Numbered from the stretch's first letter, positions 15,687-25,573 are shown. The stretch is 64,000 nucleotides of DNA from CBDCWO01 sp965223405 (GCA_965223405.1 CBDCWO010000006.1:1116001-1180000); one strand, 5' to 3'. Translations and numbers: made by a program. The notes: generated by a model not told the origin, from the sequence alone.

Positions 15687-16063
15687 TCAATATTGTCTGT
15701 ACCATATTCACATGCTATACCAATACCCAAATCAAAGTAAGTGACTCCTATTTCATCCTCAACTTCTTTATTAGAACTCAACTTATCAAACATTTTTTTT
15801 ATACTAGAAAATGTTAATGAAAACAACTCAGTATCATAATAAAATAGACATGAATCTCTTGTAAATTCTATTGCTTCACAAATGTTATCTTTTAAATATT
15901 CTATAAAAACACCATTCTCCTCAAAATAATCTGAGGTATTTTCGGCGTACTCACTCCTTCTTATCTCTTTAAAGTTATAACATATTTTTTTTCGAATTAT
16001 ACTCCTTTCTGTTCCAAAGGAAATATCACCTACACCCTTAAATGGTTTTATAATGTTATTCAT
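15647..16063 (-). CDS. Probable orphan immunity protein, Rhs island
   Basis: 138 aa, acidic, no signal or membrane segment. It starts MNNIIKPFKGVGDISFGTERSI in outline, and contains GVFIEYLKDNICEAIEF and GVTYFDLGIGIACEYG followed by ESIIVFSENYW. The GVGDISFG opening and the EAIEF block resemble small immunity-like proteins common beside polymorphic toxins; no family name is claimed. The ATG is at 16061-16063. It is the most upstream member of the chain of Rhs modules and has no toxin of its own left, the neighbour upstream being uvrC. Codons look more AT-rich than in uvrC, as in the rest of the island. Confidence 0.55.
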   Translation of the reverse strand: MNNIIKPFKGVGDISFGTERSIIRKKICYNFKEIRRSEYAENTSDYFEENGVFIEYLKDNICEAIEFTRDSCLFYYDTELFSLTFSSIKKMFDKLSSNKEVEDEIGVTYFDLGIGIACEYGTDNIESIIVFSENYWQK

Positions 16064-16148
16064 TGACTTTTATTCGATTAACCTTTAATGTTTATAATTA
16101 TTGAATAGATTGATCTATTGCTCCATTGTCTCAACGTCCTTAAGCACT

Positions 16149-17960
16149 TCACTCTTCTTCCTCAGCTTGAAAATACCGGGCCAGCGCCTTGGCCGGAGTT
16201 TTACCGATCAGAGCTTGCAAATCAGCGTCTGATGCCGCCTTAATCTTGGGAATCGATTGATAATGCTTGAGGAGTTTTTCTACACTTTTTTTGCCAACCC
16301 CAGGAATTAATTCCAACGAGGAGTTCAAAAAATTGCGTGATCTTTGATCCCGGTGAAAATTGATCGCAAAGCGATGCGCTTCATTGCGTAATTGCTGGAT
16401 CAAAACCAGGGATTCGGATTTTTTATTGATGTATAATGGAATCGGATCGTCCGGAAAAAAGATCTCTTCCAGGCGTTTGGCAATGCCAATCACCGTAATT
16501 CGATCCAGCAAATCGAGCTTTTTAAGACTACTTACCGCAGCGTTAAGTTGCCCCTTGCCTCCATCAATAATGATTAATTGAGGAAGCGGTTTTTCCTCTT
16601 TCAACAAGCGAGCGTATCTGCGGTAAACAACTTCACGCATCGATGCATAATCATCCGGTCCAATAACCGTCTTGATGTTGAACTTTCGATATTCCGATTT
16701 GGCGGGTTTGGCATTTTTAAACACTACGCAAGAGGCTACCGGATGGCTTCCCTGTATATTCGAATTGTCAAAGCACTCAATTTGCAAAGGTATTTCCTCC
16801 ATGTTCAAATCGGATTTCAAGGTCGTAAGGATCCGCTCTGCCCGACTCATGCGATTGGAGGTTTGCAGTGCCTCTTTGCGCTTTTGTCGGATGAAAAAAT
16901 CGGCGTTTTTCTGTGAAAGTTCCAATAACTTATGCTTATCTCCCCTTTGCGGTACCGTGACTCTAAGGTTTTGATCCGCTACATTCACCTTGAATGGAAC
17001 AATGAGCTCCGTAGCCGTACTTTGATATCTCTCCATGATCTGATCAATGGCATAAGCCAGAAAATCTTCAGCTTCTGTATCCAGGTTTAGGGTATACTCA
17101 AATGTGTTGGCATAGATCATCGCGCCATTGATAACCCTCAGATAATTCACGAATGCCGCCTTACCATCGGTGACATATGAAAATACATCTACGTTTTTAA
17201 TCGAAGGATTGACTACCGTACTCTTACTTTGGTAATCTTCGAATACTGTGAGTTTCTCCTTCAGTTCTTGTGCTCTTTCAAACGCCAGCTGGTCCACTGC
17301 TTTCACCATTTCATCATTGAGATATTGTTTAACCGGGCCGAAATTACCTCTGAGGATATTGTGGATTTGCCGGATTTTACCATCATAATCCTCCTCGCTT
17401 TCCAAACCAACGCAGGGACCTAAACATCGCTTGATATGATATTCCAGACAGACCTTAAACTTGCCATTGCGAATATTTTCTTCACTCAAGTGCAAATTAC
17501 AGGTTCTGAGCGGAAATAGGTTTCTGATCAAGTCCAGGATGATCCTGGCTCTAAATTTCGAGGTATAAGGTCCAAAATAGGTAGAGCCATCTTTGATCAG
17601 TCGGCGTGTAAAGAATACCCGCGGAAACCTTTCCTTCTTGATACAAATATAGGTATAGCTTTTACCATCTTTTAGATGGACATTATAACGGGGCTGATGG
17701 CGCTTGATTAGGGTATTTTCGAGTAATAAGGCATCACTTTCCGTATTTACAATGATAAAATCGAGGTGATCAGCACTTTTTACTAAGAGGCGGGTTTTAT
17801 AGGGAAGATGTTTACTTTTTTGAAAATAAGAGGCGATGCGTTTTCGGATATTTTTTGCCTTTCCTACATAAAGTATTTTGCCTTCAGAATCTATGAATTG
17901 ATAAATACCCGGATTATCGGGTATAGAAGGTTTTAAAAGTTCATATTCTTCAATGGTCAT
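16149..17960 (-). CDS. uvrC: UvrABC excinuclease subunit C
   Basis: Nucleotide excision repair nuclease that makes both incisions beside a DNA lesion after UvrA/UvrB recognition. The 603 aa have the full set: GIY-YIG domain at the N-terminus (NPGIYQFIDSEGKILYVGKA, about residues 17-36); a Cys-rich linker (CNLHLSEENI to CLEYHIKRCLGPC); the UvrB-interacting UVR helix pair (AFERAQELKEKLTVFED); the RNase H-like second nuclease domain containing IECFDNSNIQG and IIDGGKGQLNAA; and a helix-hairpin-helix tail (LELIPGVGKKSVEKLLKHY). The ATG at 17958-17960 is well placed. It marks the end of the Rhs island on this side. Confidence 0.97.
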   Translation of the reverse strand: MTIEEYELLKPSIPDNPGIYQFIDSEGKILYVGKAKNIRKRIASYFQKSKHLPYKTRLLVKSADHLDFIIVNTESDALLLENTLIKRHQPRYNVHLKDGKSYTYICIKKERFPRVFFTRRLIKDGSTYFGPYTSKFRARIILDLIRNLFPLRTCNLHLSEENIRNGKFKVCLEYHIKRCLGPCVGLESEEDYDGKIRQIHNILRGNFGPVKQYLNDEMVKAVDQLAFERAQELKEKLTVFEDYQSKSTVVNPSIKNVDVFSYVTDGKAAFVNYLRVINGAMIYANTFEYTLNLDTEAEDFLAYAIDQIMERYQSTATELIVPFKVNVADQNLRVTVPQRGDKHKLLELSQKNADFFIRQKRKEALQTSNRMSRAERILTTLKSDLNMEEIPLQIECFDNSNIQGSHPVASCVVFKNAKPAKSEYRKFNIKTVIGPDDYASMREVVYRRYARLLKEEKPLPQLIIIDGGKGQLNAAVSSLKKLDLLDRITVIGIAKRLEEIFFPDDPIPLYINKKSESLVLIQQLRNEAHRFAINFHRDQRSRNFLNSSLELIPGVGKKSVEKLLKHYQSIPKIKAASDADLQALIGKTPAKALARYFQAEEEE

Positions 17961-18048
17961 ATTTACAAAAATAAAAAAGAGGCACCCATATTAGATACCT
18001 CTCTTTCATTTAATCCTTACCTAGCTAATAACCAAAAACCATAATATA

Positions 18049-18072
18049 CCGCCGTCACCAAAGTGACGGCGG
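18049..18072 (-). terminator. Strong hairpin after the giant T9SS protein gene
   Basis: Perfect 10-bp GC-rich stem CCGCCGTCAC / GTGACGGCGG with a 4-nt loop, 17 nt past the stop of the minus-strand gene. No long T run follows on the minus strand. It separates this gene from uvrC downstream. Confidence 0.7.
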
Positions 18073-18088
18073 ATAATTATTTTAAATA

Positions 18089-21000
18089 TTAGTCAATTAG
18101 CACCATTTTCTTAGTAGCTACAAATTCACCGCTTTCCAACTGGTAGTACAATACTCCAGTCGTATTCAATTCTTTCTTAACTACTTTCACTTCATTGTAT
18201 CCCTTGGCAAAATCACCCTGGTATACCTTCAGTGTCTTTCCAGTCACGTCCATTACCTTCACGGTTGCTTCTCCAGCTTCTGCCAGTACAAACCCTATGA
18301 TGGTCTCGTCAGTGAATGGATTCGGTGTATTTTGATACAAGCTGTAGTCTCCACTGGCGATTACTTTACCTTCAGTAGTAAACTCAACGCCAATTCCAAC
18401 TTGCTCTCCATTTACATAGGCCTCTGCTCGAGTCACTGCCGAATTCACTGTCAACAGTTTGCTCAGTTGACCACTTTCTTTCGCAATGGCTGTCACGGTA
18501 AACAAGGTCGCATCATCAGCTACATTGACTCCGGCAGATTCATTCCAACTGGTGGTGACTACTCCCTGGCGGATCAGTCCAAAGTTGTTTTCATCTACCT
18601 TCAGACTCGCTGCTTCGATATTCACGACTTCCATTCCAGGTATATTCAAGGTGAACTGATATCCCTCTACTCCGGCAAATGACTTCGCCTTGAAGGAAAT
18701 CTTCACTTCTTCTCCTGCACTGATGGCCGCATCTTCGACAGCAAAAATCAGTTTCTCGCTGGTACGAATCTCTGCTCCCTGTAACTGCGCACTATTGGCT
18801 TTGCTACTACCGTTAACATCTCCAACCTTCACTCCTACGAAGCTAGCTTCTACCTCCGTATTGCTCATGTTTTCAATGGTTACGCTTTCAGCAAATCCCC
18901 ATGGCTTGTCAGGATTGGAAAATTCATATCCTGCATCTACAAATCTCCAACTCGTATTGTTGGGGAATTCATTGTAGATACCCAAGATCAGTTTCCTCAA
19001 TTCTACAATATCCAGGGCAGTTACCTTGCTATCTGAATTGATATCTGCTGCAATCACCCGGTAAGGGTTCTCCAACTTCGTATTACCCAGGATGTGCTTG
19101 GTAATCTGCACAATATCCAGAGTACTTACTCCATTGTCATGATTGTCATTGCGATATGGCATCACTTGATAGCCTTGACCCATCTGTACTGCAGTAAAGG
19201 CAAATTTGCCATCTACCCCTGTATTGAAGGTCCGCTGCGTATTCATCAGATCTACCTGTACAAATTCAACCGGTATCTCTGACTCATTGATTACTTCTCC
19301 TTTGATCGTTGAAGTGGCTAAACCTTCACATGCATCTACTCCAGGCTGGATCAATAAGTAGGTATTACAGAAATCACTGTTTCCTTCTTCATCCCATACC
19401 CAGATATCTACCGATACTTGTCCTAAATCATCACAGGTGAATACCCTGCTGGATACTTCTCCCGCTGAATCAAAGGTAAAGACCAGATTTTCTTTCAAGG
19501 TACAGTTGTCATAACTACCTGCATCCAGATCACTAGCCCATACTTCTACTTCATTAGAACTCGGCATGATTACAGTTGCAATGCCATTGTAACAATATGG
19601 TGTAGGTTTCTTACAATCTCTAATCGTCAAGGTAGTCCAGCAAGTATCTTCGTTACCACAATTGTCTGTTGCTATCAAATGTACTCCGTGGGTACCCACT
19701 GGGAAGTTGCCTTCCAGTACGTTGCCATGGAAATACAAATAAGTACTTTCGTCTCCACTTTCATATGGATCTACATAGTGACGGTAGCGAATCTCATCCG
19801 CTGGAGTACAACTATCTACTGCTGTACCGATCACCTGCTCTACGTCTGCTCCCGCACAATTCTCATCATAGATACATACTTCTTCCAATTCATTACAAGT
19901 AACGATCGGTGCTTCTGCATCGGTTACCTTGATTACCTGCAAGTAAGTAACATATCCGTCACCATCATCCTTCAACCAGTTGTGCACACAACATCTTTCA
20001 TCACTAGCCACATAACGGTCATCCACGATTACATCAGGATGTCGGTAGTGCTGATCCGGATCGTATACACACCAGTCGATGATCGTCCAGGTACGTAATA
20101 TCTTGTAACAGGCTTCATCTATAATGTCAAAGCGCTGATCTTCGTAGTGAATTCCTATCAATTCACAGTCATCATCATGGATTACCGGATATCCGGCTCC
20201 TTCCGCAGTTGCACTCAGGTCTTGACCATCAGCACAATCTACATGTATATCTTCAGGGAAGTGTACTTCAAAATCAGATCTTGGCTTAATCACCACGCGC
20301 TGATAACATACACTTTGGTTTTCACATTTATCGGTTACCGTCCAGGTTCTCGTCAATACGCCTACTCCACATTCATTCAAACCTCCTTCGGTCTCTTCTT
20401 CTATGTCTGGGAACCAGCAATTGTCATAATATTCCGGTTCTCCAAAGTACTTATACGGATCTGGTTTGCCATAGCTGGGATCATCATAGTAATCCAGCAT
20501 CAACCATACACGACAATAAATAGGTTTCCAGCTATGTGTAGACCCATTTGGTCCCCAATAATCGTCATTACAGCCAGTGTAAAGCTCATAACTGTGTGCA
20601 TACTCATCACATACAGGCCCTCCGTAGTATCCATAATTTCTATGATTAGGATCCAGATCGGTACCGTCCCAAGTAAGCTTAACGCACCATGTAGGTGGAT
20701 TTGGTGGATTTCCAGTGATCTTATGCATTGTTCCTGGCGACTTATCCAAATGACAGCCTGGATCATGCTTATCGCTTCCATCACATACGTCATGAGCATA
20801 ACTTGCTCCCCATCCTTCTACAAAGTCTACTCCTACCGGAACTTTCCAGTGGTATGGTACTCCGTCACAGTAATAGGTTACATCATCCGGTGCTTTACAT
20901 ACCGGTGGTTCTTTATCATCCTTGATTACTTCAATCATACAGTCATTGTACAAGTGTTTGAAGCAATAGCGATGTTTATCGTTGTATAACAATTCAGGAA

Positions 21001-23023
21001 AGTCTGCCAATAATTTCTGCCAGGTCGAGTATCCTGAATGTCCACTCCTTTCGTAGTGACAAGCTACATAATTGCGATAAGGATAGTGCTCAGTCTCCAT
21101 TTCACAAGTAGATGTAAGTGATCCGCTAGCTGCCAAACAACTGTCACTCCAAATCATACTAGGAGCACATATGTCCGGAATCGGATTTTCATAATGAGCA
21201 AACTCACGATACTTCCATCGGAACCAGCAAGCATATTCATCCCATAAGTTGAAGCAGAACCATTGATGTTTCGTACCCACAAATATATGGGGATCATATA
21301 CCGGTAGATCACAAGCTTCATACACTCGTAATACCAGTTGTTCAGTACCACACTCAGTCAAGTCTATGTAATCGTTGAAGACATAACAATTGATCCAAGC
21401 TTCTATCTTTTTATCTAATTCTTCTTTGTGATCCAGATAATAGTAGTGATCATAACAGGCGATGATATCATCATACCACTTCTGACGATAGTGCTCAATA
21501 CTATCCATGCTGGCTACTGCAAAGTGCAGATATTGACAACAGTTGTCGTGACTTCCGTCATCCAAATCTTCAGCATATACTCGGGCCCAGCATTTTTCCG
21601 GATCCAAGGTCACTTGTGTGATCTCATCACATACCGGAGTCGGGGGAGTTTTGTCCACTACATAGGCTCTGCGCCATACACGGGTTTCATTCCAACAACG
21701 ATCTCTCAATGTATACAAAATCCAGTGCCATCCACTGGGAAGGTAGATAGTCTTTGAAGCTCCTGCAGCTATCGATCCTGTGATGATGACTTCTTTGCCA
21801 GGATGCGTAGGATCCGGATATTTTACTTCAAAATCCAATTCCAGCTCCATGTCACATTCTTTTATCACACAATCACGTATATCTGGAACTTCAATATGCG
21901 CTTTACAATCATGTGGCTTGGTGTTTCCAATCAGATCGTATTTATCTGCAAATCGATACAAGGCCACTGACTGCTCAGAGGCATGCTCCTTTCTCACTAG
22001 CTTAGTCATATCCAATTGCGGCTCGGTGGTATCTGTGATCTTGATCCACTGGACACAAGAAGTATCCGTACCGGCGCACCAGTCATACACCTTCCACTCC
22101 CGACGGATCTTATACGACTTACCACAAGTAGGTATTACCCAATCCTTGTAGTCCCAGACAATATGGCACTTACCCTTATTGTCGATATCGACCAGATAGA
22201 CCTGACCTCCGGTAGCCTGTGAAGTATCCTTACTATTAATATAAGGTGCGGGGAACATTCCAGCTCCATCTGTTGGGAAAGGATGACGATAGCCGTCATC
22301 TCCATCATAGAAATGCTTGTCATCCCACAATTTCTCCTTATTTCCAATTTTAAAAGTACATTCCATAGCGGTGTCCGGTGGGCATACCAAAGAGTCTATG
22401 CTTTCTTTAAATAACCATAGGGTGTCTCTACATTCGTTGTAGTTACCCCATAGGTCGATTGCTCGTACTCGTCTGGACATATATCCAATCAGACAAGTGT
22501 CTTCATCGCAATCATAAGATACCCACTTCCTTTCCAGGAATTCAACTTTGGGTTCCGGTGCGTACAACGTACAGTTGTCACCTGCTGTCACCAATAAGGT
22601 GTACTCATCTGCAGCGATACAACTGATTGAATCGTTTTGACACAAAATCTGAGGTGGATACTTATCTTCAATACATACGTAGCCCCAGGTAGAATTACCC
22701 GTACGCCAATGCTTGACCTTGTAGATCATGCAGTACCCGATCAAGGTTCCATCCACGGTATCCGTGCGGCCACCAAATTTGGTAGCATAATATTCCGGAT
22801 AAGGATAGTTAAGGATCACATGTAATGAATCCAAAGCACAAGATGGATTCGTAGGATCCAAACCATTGAGTACATCAGCGGCCGTGATAGTTCTTCCACA
22901 AGCGCCATCCAATGAAATGTTCACTTGGTCGTTTCCACTCAGATTACAATCCTGAGCTTGAAGTCCCAGCGAGAACATTAAGACAAGTACCAAACTCAAA
23001 AAGGTAAAATTCGTCTTTCTCAT
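18089..23023 (-). CDS. Giant secreted protein with dockerin-like and cohesin-like domains and T9SS type A sorting signal
   Basis: 1644 aa from the ATG at 23021-23023, chosen because MRKTNFTFLSLVLVLMFSLG followed by LQAQ is a clean signal peptide; the frame is open 13 codons further. Residues up to about 1290 are Cys-, Tyr-, His- and Asp-rich repeats with recurring DxxPPxC turns (DKEPPVCKAPDD, DKTPPTPVCDE), like the HYR/Ig-like extracellular repeats of Saprospiria. From about 1293 a dockerin-like pair of Ca loops appears (NGVSTLDIVQITKHILG and SKVTALDIVELRKLILG). A cohesin-like beta domain follows (AGEEVKISFKAKSFAGVEGY). The last 85 residues are a T9SS type A domain (YSLYQNTPNPFTDETIIGF, ending ATKKMVLID). 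Predicted cell-surface or secreted; ligand unknown. Confidence 0.88.
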   Translation of the reverse strand: MRKTNFTFLSLVLVLMFSLGLQAQDCNLSGNDQVNISLDGACGRTITAADVLNGLDPTNPSCALDSLHVILNYPYPEYYATKFGGRTDTVDGTLIGYCMIYKVKHWRTGNSTWGYVCIEDKYPPQILCQNDSISCIAADEYTLLVTAGDNCTLYAPEPKVEFLERKWVSYDCDEDTCLIGYMSRRVRAIDLWGNYNECRDTLWLFKESIDSLVCPPDTAMECTFKIGNKEKLWDDKHFYDGDDGYRHPFPTDGAGMFPAPYINSKDTSQATGGQVYLVDIDNKGKCHIVWDYKDWVIPTCGKSYKIRREWKVYDWCAGTDTSCVQWIKITDTTEPQLDMTKLVRKEHASEQSVALYRFADKYDLIGNTKPHDCKAHIEVPDIRDCVIKECDMELELDFEVKYPDPTHPGKEVIITGSIAAGASKTIYLPSGWHWILYTLRDRCWNETRVWRRAYVVDKTPPTPVCDEITQVTLDPEKCWARVYAEDLDDGSHDNCCQYLHFAVASMDSIEHYRQKWYDDIIACYDHYYYLDHKEELDKKIEAWINCYVFNDYIDLTECGTEQLVLRVYEACDLPVYDPHIFVGTKHQWFCFNLWDEYACWFRWKYREFAHYENPIPDICAPSMIWSDSCLAASGSLTSTCEMETEHYPYRNYVACHYERSGHSGYSTWQKLLADFPELLYNDKHRYCFKHLYNDCMIEVIKDDKEPPVCKAPDDVTYYCDGVPYHWKVPVGVDFVEGWGASYAHDVCDGSDKHDPGCHLDKSPGTMHKITGNPPNPPTWCVKLTWDGTDLDPNHRNYGYYGGPVCDEYAHSYELYTGCNDDYWGPNGSTHSWKPIYCRVWLMLDYYDDPSYGKPDPYKYFGEPEYYDNCWFPDIEEETEGGLNECGVGVLTRTWTVTDKCENQSVCYQRVVIKPRSDFEVHFPEDIHVDCADGQDLSATAEGAGYPVIHDDDCELIGIHYEDQRFDIIDEACYKILRTWTIIDWCVYDPDQHYRHPDVIVDDRYVASDERCCVHNWLKDDGDGYVTYLQVIKVTDAEAPIVTCNELEEVCIYDENCAGADVEQVIGTAVDSCTPADEIRYRHYVDPYESGDESTYLYFHGNVLEGNFPVGTHGVHLIATDNCGNEDTCWTTLTIRDCKKPTPYCYNGIATVIMPSSNEVEVWASDLDAGSYDNCTLKENLVFTFDSAGEVSSRVFTCDDLGQVSVDIWVWDEEGNSDFCNTYLLIQPGVDACEGLATSTIKGEVINESEIPVEFVQVDLMNTQRTFNTGVDGKFAFTAVQMGQGYQVMPYRNDNHDNGVSTLDIVQITKHILGNTKLENPYRVIAADINSDSKVTALDIVELRKLILGIYNEFPNNTSWRFVDAGYEFSNPDKPWGFAESVTIENMSNTEVEASFVGVKVGDVNGSSKANSAQLQGAEIRTSEKLIFAVEDAAISAGEEVKISFKAKSFAGVEGYQFTLNIPGMEVVNIEAASLKVDENNFGLIRQGVVTTSWNESAGVNVADDATLFTVTAIAKESGQLSKLLTVNSAVTRAEAYVNGEQVGIGVEFTTEGKVIASGDYSLYQNTPNPFTDETIIGFVLAEAGEATVKVMDVTGKTLKVYQGDFAKGYNEVKVVKKELNTTGVLYYQLESGEFVATKKMVLID

Positions 23024-23181
23024 GAGATTATGGTTTTGGTTAAAATAATGATTAAATTTCAATGTTTACTGTAAGTTTTGGTTTAAACAAATACTAGCAT
23101 ACATGCTAAAAAAGCATAGCAAGCCCACATTTGGACTCGAAAAATAAAATCGGATTGGAAGGGTTTCGTCTCTTTCTGGCG

Positions 23182-23210
23182 TAAATATATAAATTTTATT
23201 TTATCCCAAA
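23182..23210 (-). promoter_or_regulatory. Possible promoter of the giant T9SS gene
   Basis: On the minus strand TTTG is followed after 17 nt by TATATTTA, one base off TAnnTTTG. It lies about 160 nt before the start codon, so the leader would be long. Weak motif evidence only. Confidence 0.3.
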
Positions 23211-23325
23211 TGGTCTGAGTCAAAATTTATATAAAAAAATACGCCCTTTTTTTCACAGAGTAAAAGGTACAAAAAGATATTTATATTTTGCTACCTTTTA
23301 ACAAGTAATTTATTCAACCCCATCA

Positions 23326-24561
23326 TTACAAAAATCGGTTTGGATCACAGGGAGATAAATCAATCGGGATAGATTGATTCTGTATAAGAGCAACAATAAT
23401 CTTGCCAGATACCGGGGCTAATCCCAGGCCCACCATCGCATGCCCCGTAGCTATATATATATTATGGTGTCCTCTGATTTTACCTAAATAGGGAACTCCA
23501 TCAGCTGAGCAGGGCCTTAGTCCTGCCCAATAATTTATATCGGGGTAATTATTCCAATCAAATTCCGGGAAATAACGATTAAAATTCTGCTGTATAGCAT
23601 ATATCCTACGGTCATTGATCCGCACATTGGGCCTGGTTATTTCCATGGTTCCTGCCAATCTGAAATGAGATTGCATGGGTGTCGCTGCCAATCGATCCTC
23701 GGTAAGTATAAATGGGATATGGGGAAGTGAATGATCCTGATCAAAAGTAAGGCTATACCCTCGACCAGCCTGAAGCGGAAGTCGGAATCCTAATTCGCTC
23801 ATCAATCGAGAGGTCCACACTCCTCCGGTCAACACCAACTCATCTGCATGATACCTTGCTCGGTTACCCTCTACTGCAATTACTTGGGTACCATTGTAAA
23901 TAAAACCTTGGATCTCATCCTGAACCATAGAGACCAATGGATGTTGCACTAAATAAGAACACAAAGCGGACATAAGAATATGCGGATCCGTGGTAGTATC
24001 CTGGTGATAATGTATAGCCCCTTTGACATTCATACGGATGTTGGGAAATAATTCCCTTAAATGATTCTTGTCATATTCGGTAACCTCCAACCCAAGTGAT
24101 ACGGCCTGTTCCGCAATCTTACACTCATGCTGGTGCATTTTTTCCGTTCTGGACATCATCAGGATACCTTGCTGCCACCTGGGGAATTCCAAATGTTTTT
24201 TCCACTCACCAAAAAGATCCTGACTCCAGGCAAATAAATCGAGAAAGGTCGTTGCAGACCGATCTACGTGCTTCTGATTTGCATGCCTGATAAAATGGTA
24301 TCCCCACTTAAACAAATCCCATGACCAGCGAGGTTGAATGTAAAACGGACTTGTGGCATCAAACATCCATTTAATTCCTTGCCAAACTACACCTGGGGCT
24401 GCCAAGGGTATAAAATGGCTGGGGGTGATCATCCCAGCATTGCCATGAGAGCATCCTGCTTTAAATCCCTCCCGATCAATCAAGGTAACTGGAATCTGTG
24501 CTTGTGCTAAATAATAAGCAGTTGACAATCCTAATATTCCACCACCAACGACAACCACCAT
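23326..24561 (-). CDS. FAD-dependent D-amino-acid/D-hydroxyproline dehydrogenase-like oxidoreductase
   Basis: DadA-like flavoenzyme of 411 aa. The N-terminal dinucleotide fold VVVVGGGILGLSTAYYLAQA is immediately after the chosen ATG (24559-24561), which lies 1 nt past the stop of the epimerase gene. GCSHGNAGMITPSHFIPLA is the DAO-family flavin loop. The C-terminal FAD signature reads NYWAGLRPCSADGVPYLGKI and IYIATGHAMVGLGLAP. Next to a hydroxyproline 2-epimerase, the likely substrate is cis-4-hydroxy-D-proline, oxidised to pyrroline-4-hydroxy-2-carboxylate; that is inference from context. A respiratory electron acceptor rather than oxygen is likely for this group. Confidence 0.85.
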   Translation of the reverse strand: MVVVVGGGILGLSTAYYLAQAQIPVTLIDREGFKAGCSHGNAGMITPSHFIPLAAPGVVWQGIKWMFDATSPFYIQPRWSWDLFKWGYHFIRHANQKHVDRSATTFLDLFAWSQDLFGEWKKHLEFPRWQQGILMMSRTEKMHQHECKIAEQAVSLGLEVTEYDKNHLRELFPNIRMNVKGAIHYHQDTTTDPHILMSALCSYLVQHPLVSMVQDEIQGFIYNGTQVIAVEGNRARYHADELVLTGGVWTSRLMSELGFRLPLQAGRGYSLTFDQDHSLPHIPFILTEDRLAATPMQSHFRLAGTMEITRPNVRINDRRIYAIQQNFNRYFPEFDWNNYPDINYWAGLRPCSADGVPYLGKIRGHHNIYIATGHAMVGLGLAPVSGKIIVALIQNQSIPIDLSPCDPNRFL

Positions 24562-24562
24562 T

Positions 24563-25564
24563 TTACAACACCTGAAATCCATGAACAAAAGGATCCTCGT
24601 CATCGACTATGATCTCATTATATCCCGTAATTTTGGCCCATCCTTGTATCGAAGGCACTATCGCACTTAAATTTTCCAGTTTAGTCACTTTCTCTACTTT
24701 GCCAACAAATTTACTTCCAATTATACTTTCATGAATAAAAGTATCTCCCACTTTCAATTTCCCAGTGTTTACCCACTGTGCCATTCTCGCGGAGGTTCCG
24801 GTACCACAAGGTGAGCGGTCTATGGCTTTCTCTCCATAAAAAACCGCACAACGTGAGGTAGAATTTGCATCCAACGGAGATCCGGTCCAAAGCACATGAC
24901 TTAGTCCCTTAATGGAGCGATCAATAGGGTGAACAAATTCAAAGTCCTGCTTAATCCTTTCTCGAATCACCGGACTCCAGCGAATGAGATCGGAAGCCTT
25001 AAAATATTCCAGGCCGGGGAAATTGTCTTGAACATCAATGATTGCATAAAAATTACCGCCATAAGCCACCTGCACATCTAACCTACCCAGATCAGGGCAT
25101 TCTAAACTTATATTCGTGGCGGCCAGATAAGATGGAACATTCCACAGTTTTACCCAGTCTACCTTTTCCTCTTTTAATCCGTAAGAAACTTTCACCAAGC
25201 CGGCCGGTGTTTCCAATCTCAGTTTTCCGGGTATATTTGGTCGAATAAGTTTTTCCTGCATGGCCAGAGTTACCGTCCCGATGGTTCCATGACCACACAT
25301 GGGTAGACAACCGCTGGTTTCAATAAAAAGGATACCCGCATCGTTTCGAGAATCAAATGGAGGATACAATATGCTCCCGGACATTAAATCATGACCACGA
25401 GGTTCGAACATCAATGATTTACGTATCCAGTCAAACTCCTTCACAAAATGTTTTCTCAATTCACTCATGCTATTGCCATTCAGTTTCGGTTGACCCGAAA
25501 TAACCAACCTTACCGGATTGCCGCAGGTATGCCCATCAATGCATTTAAAAATATGCCTAGCCAT
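24563..25564 (-). CDS. 4-hydroxyproline 2-epimerase (proline racemase family)
   Basis: Cofactor-independent epimerase that interconverts trans-4-hydroxy-L-proline and cis-4-hydroxy-D-proline with two Cys bases. The 333 aa contain both catalytic motifs: SGCLPMCGHGTIG with Cys at residue 90, and DRSPCGTGTSARMA with Cys at residue 253. The Cys (rather than Thr) at the second position argues against the trans-3-hydroxyproline dehydratase branch. HTCGNPVRLV near the N-terminus is also characteristic. It is followed 1 nt later by the FAD oxidase and preceded by the collapsed aldehyde dehydrogenase, so it once belonged to a hydroxyproline catabolic operon. Proline racemase activity cannot be fully excluded. 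Confidence 0.88.
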   Translation of the reverse strand: MARHIFKCIDGHTCGNPVRLVISGQPKLNGNSMSELRKHFVKEFDWIRKSLMFEPRGHDLMSGSILYPPFDSRNDAGILFIETSGCLPMCGHGTIGTVTLAMQEKLIRPNIPGKLRLETPAGLVKVSYGLKEEKVDWVKLWNVPSYLAATNISLECPDLGRLDVQVAYGGNFYAIIDVQDNFPGLEYFKASDLIRWSPVIRERIKQDFEFVHPIDRSIKGLSHVLWTGSPLDANSTSRCAVFYGEKAIDRSPCGTGTSARMAQWVNTGKLKVGDTFIHESIIGSKFVGKVEKVTKLENLSAIVPSIQGWAKITGYNEIIVDDEDPFVHGFQVL

Positions 25565-25573
25565 AAAATAGGT

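Noticed and set aside
13206..16063. Interpretation of the island as a phage
   Set aside because: There are no structural, packaging or replication genes, only recombinase fragments and Rhs modules.
18332..22825. Several open frames antisense to the giant T9SS gene (up to 280 codons)
   Set aside because: They are shadows of the strongly biased codon use in the real gene; none has a recognisable domain or start.
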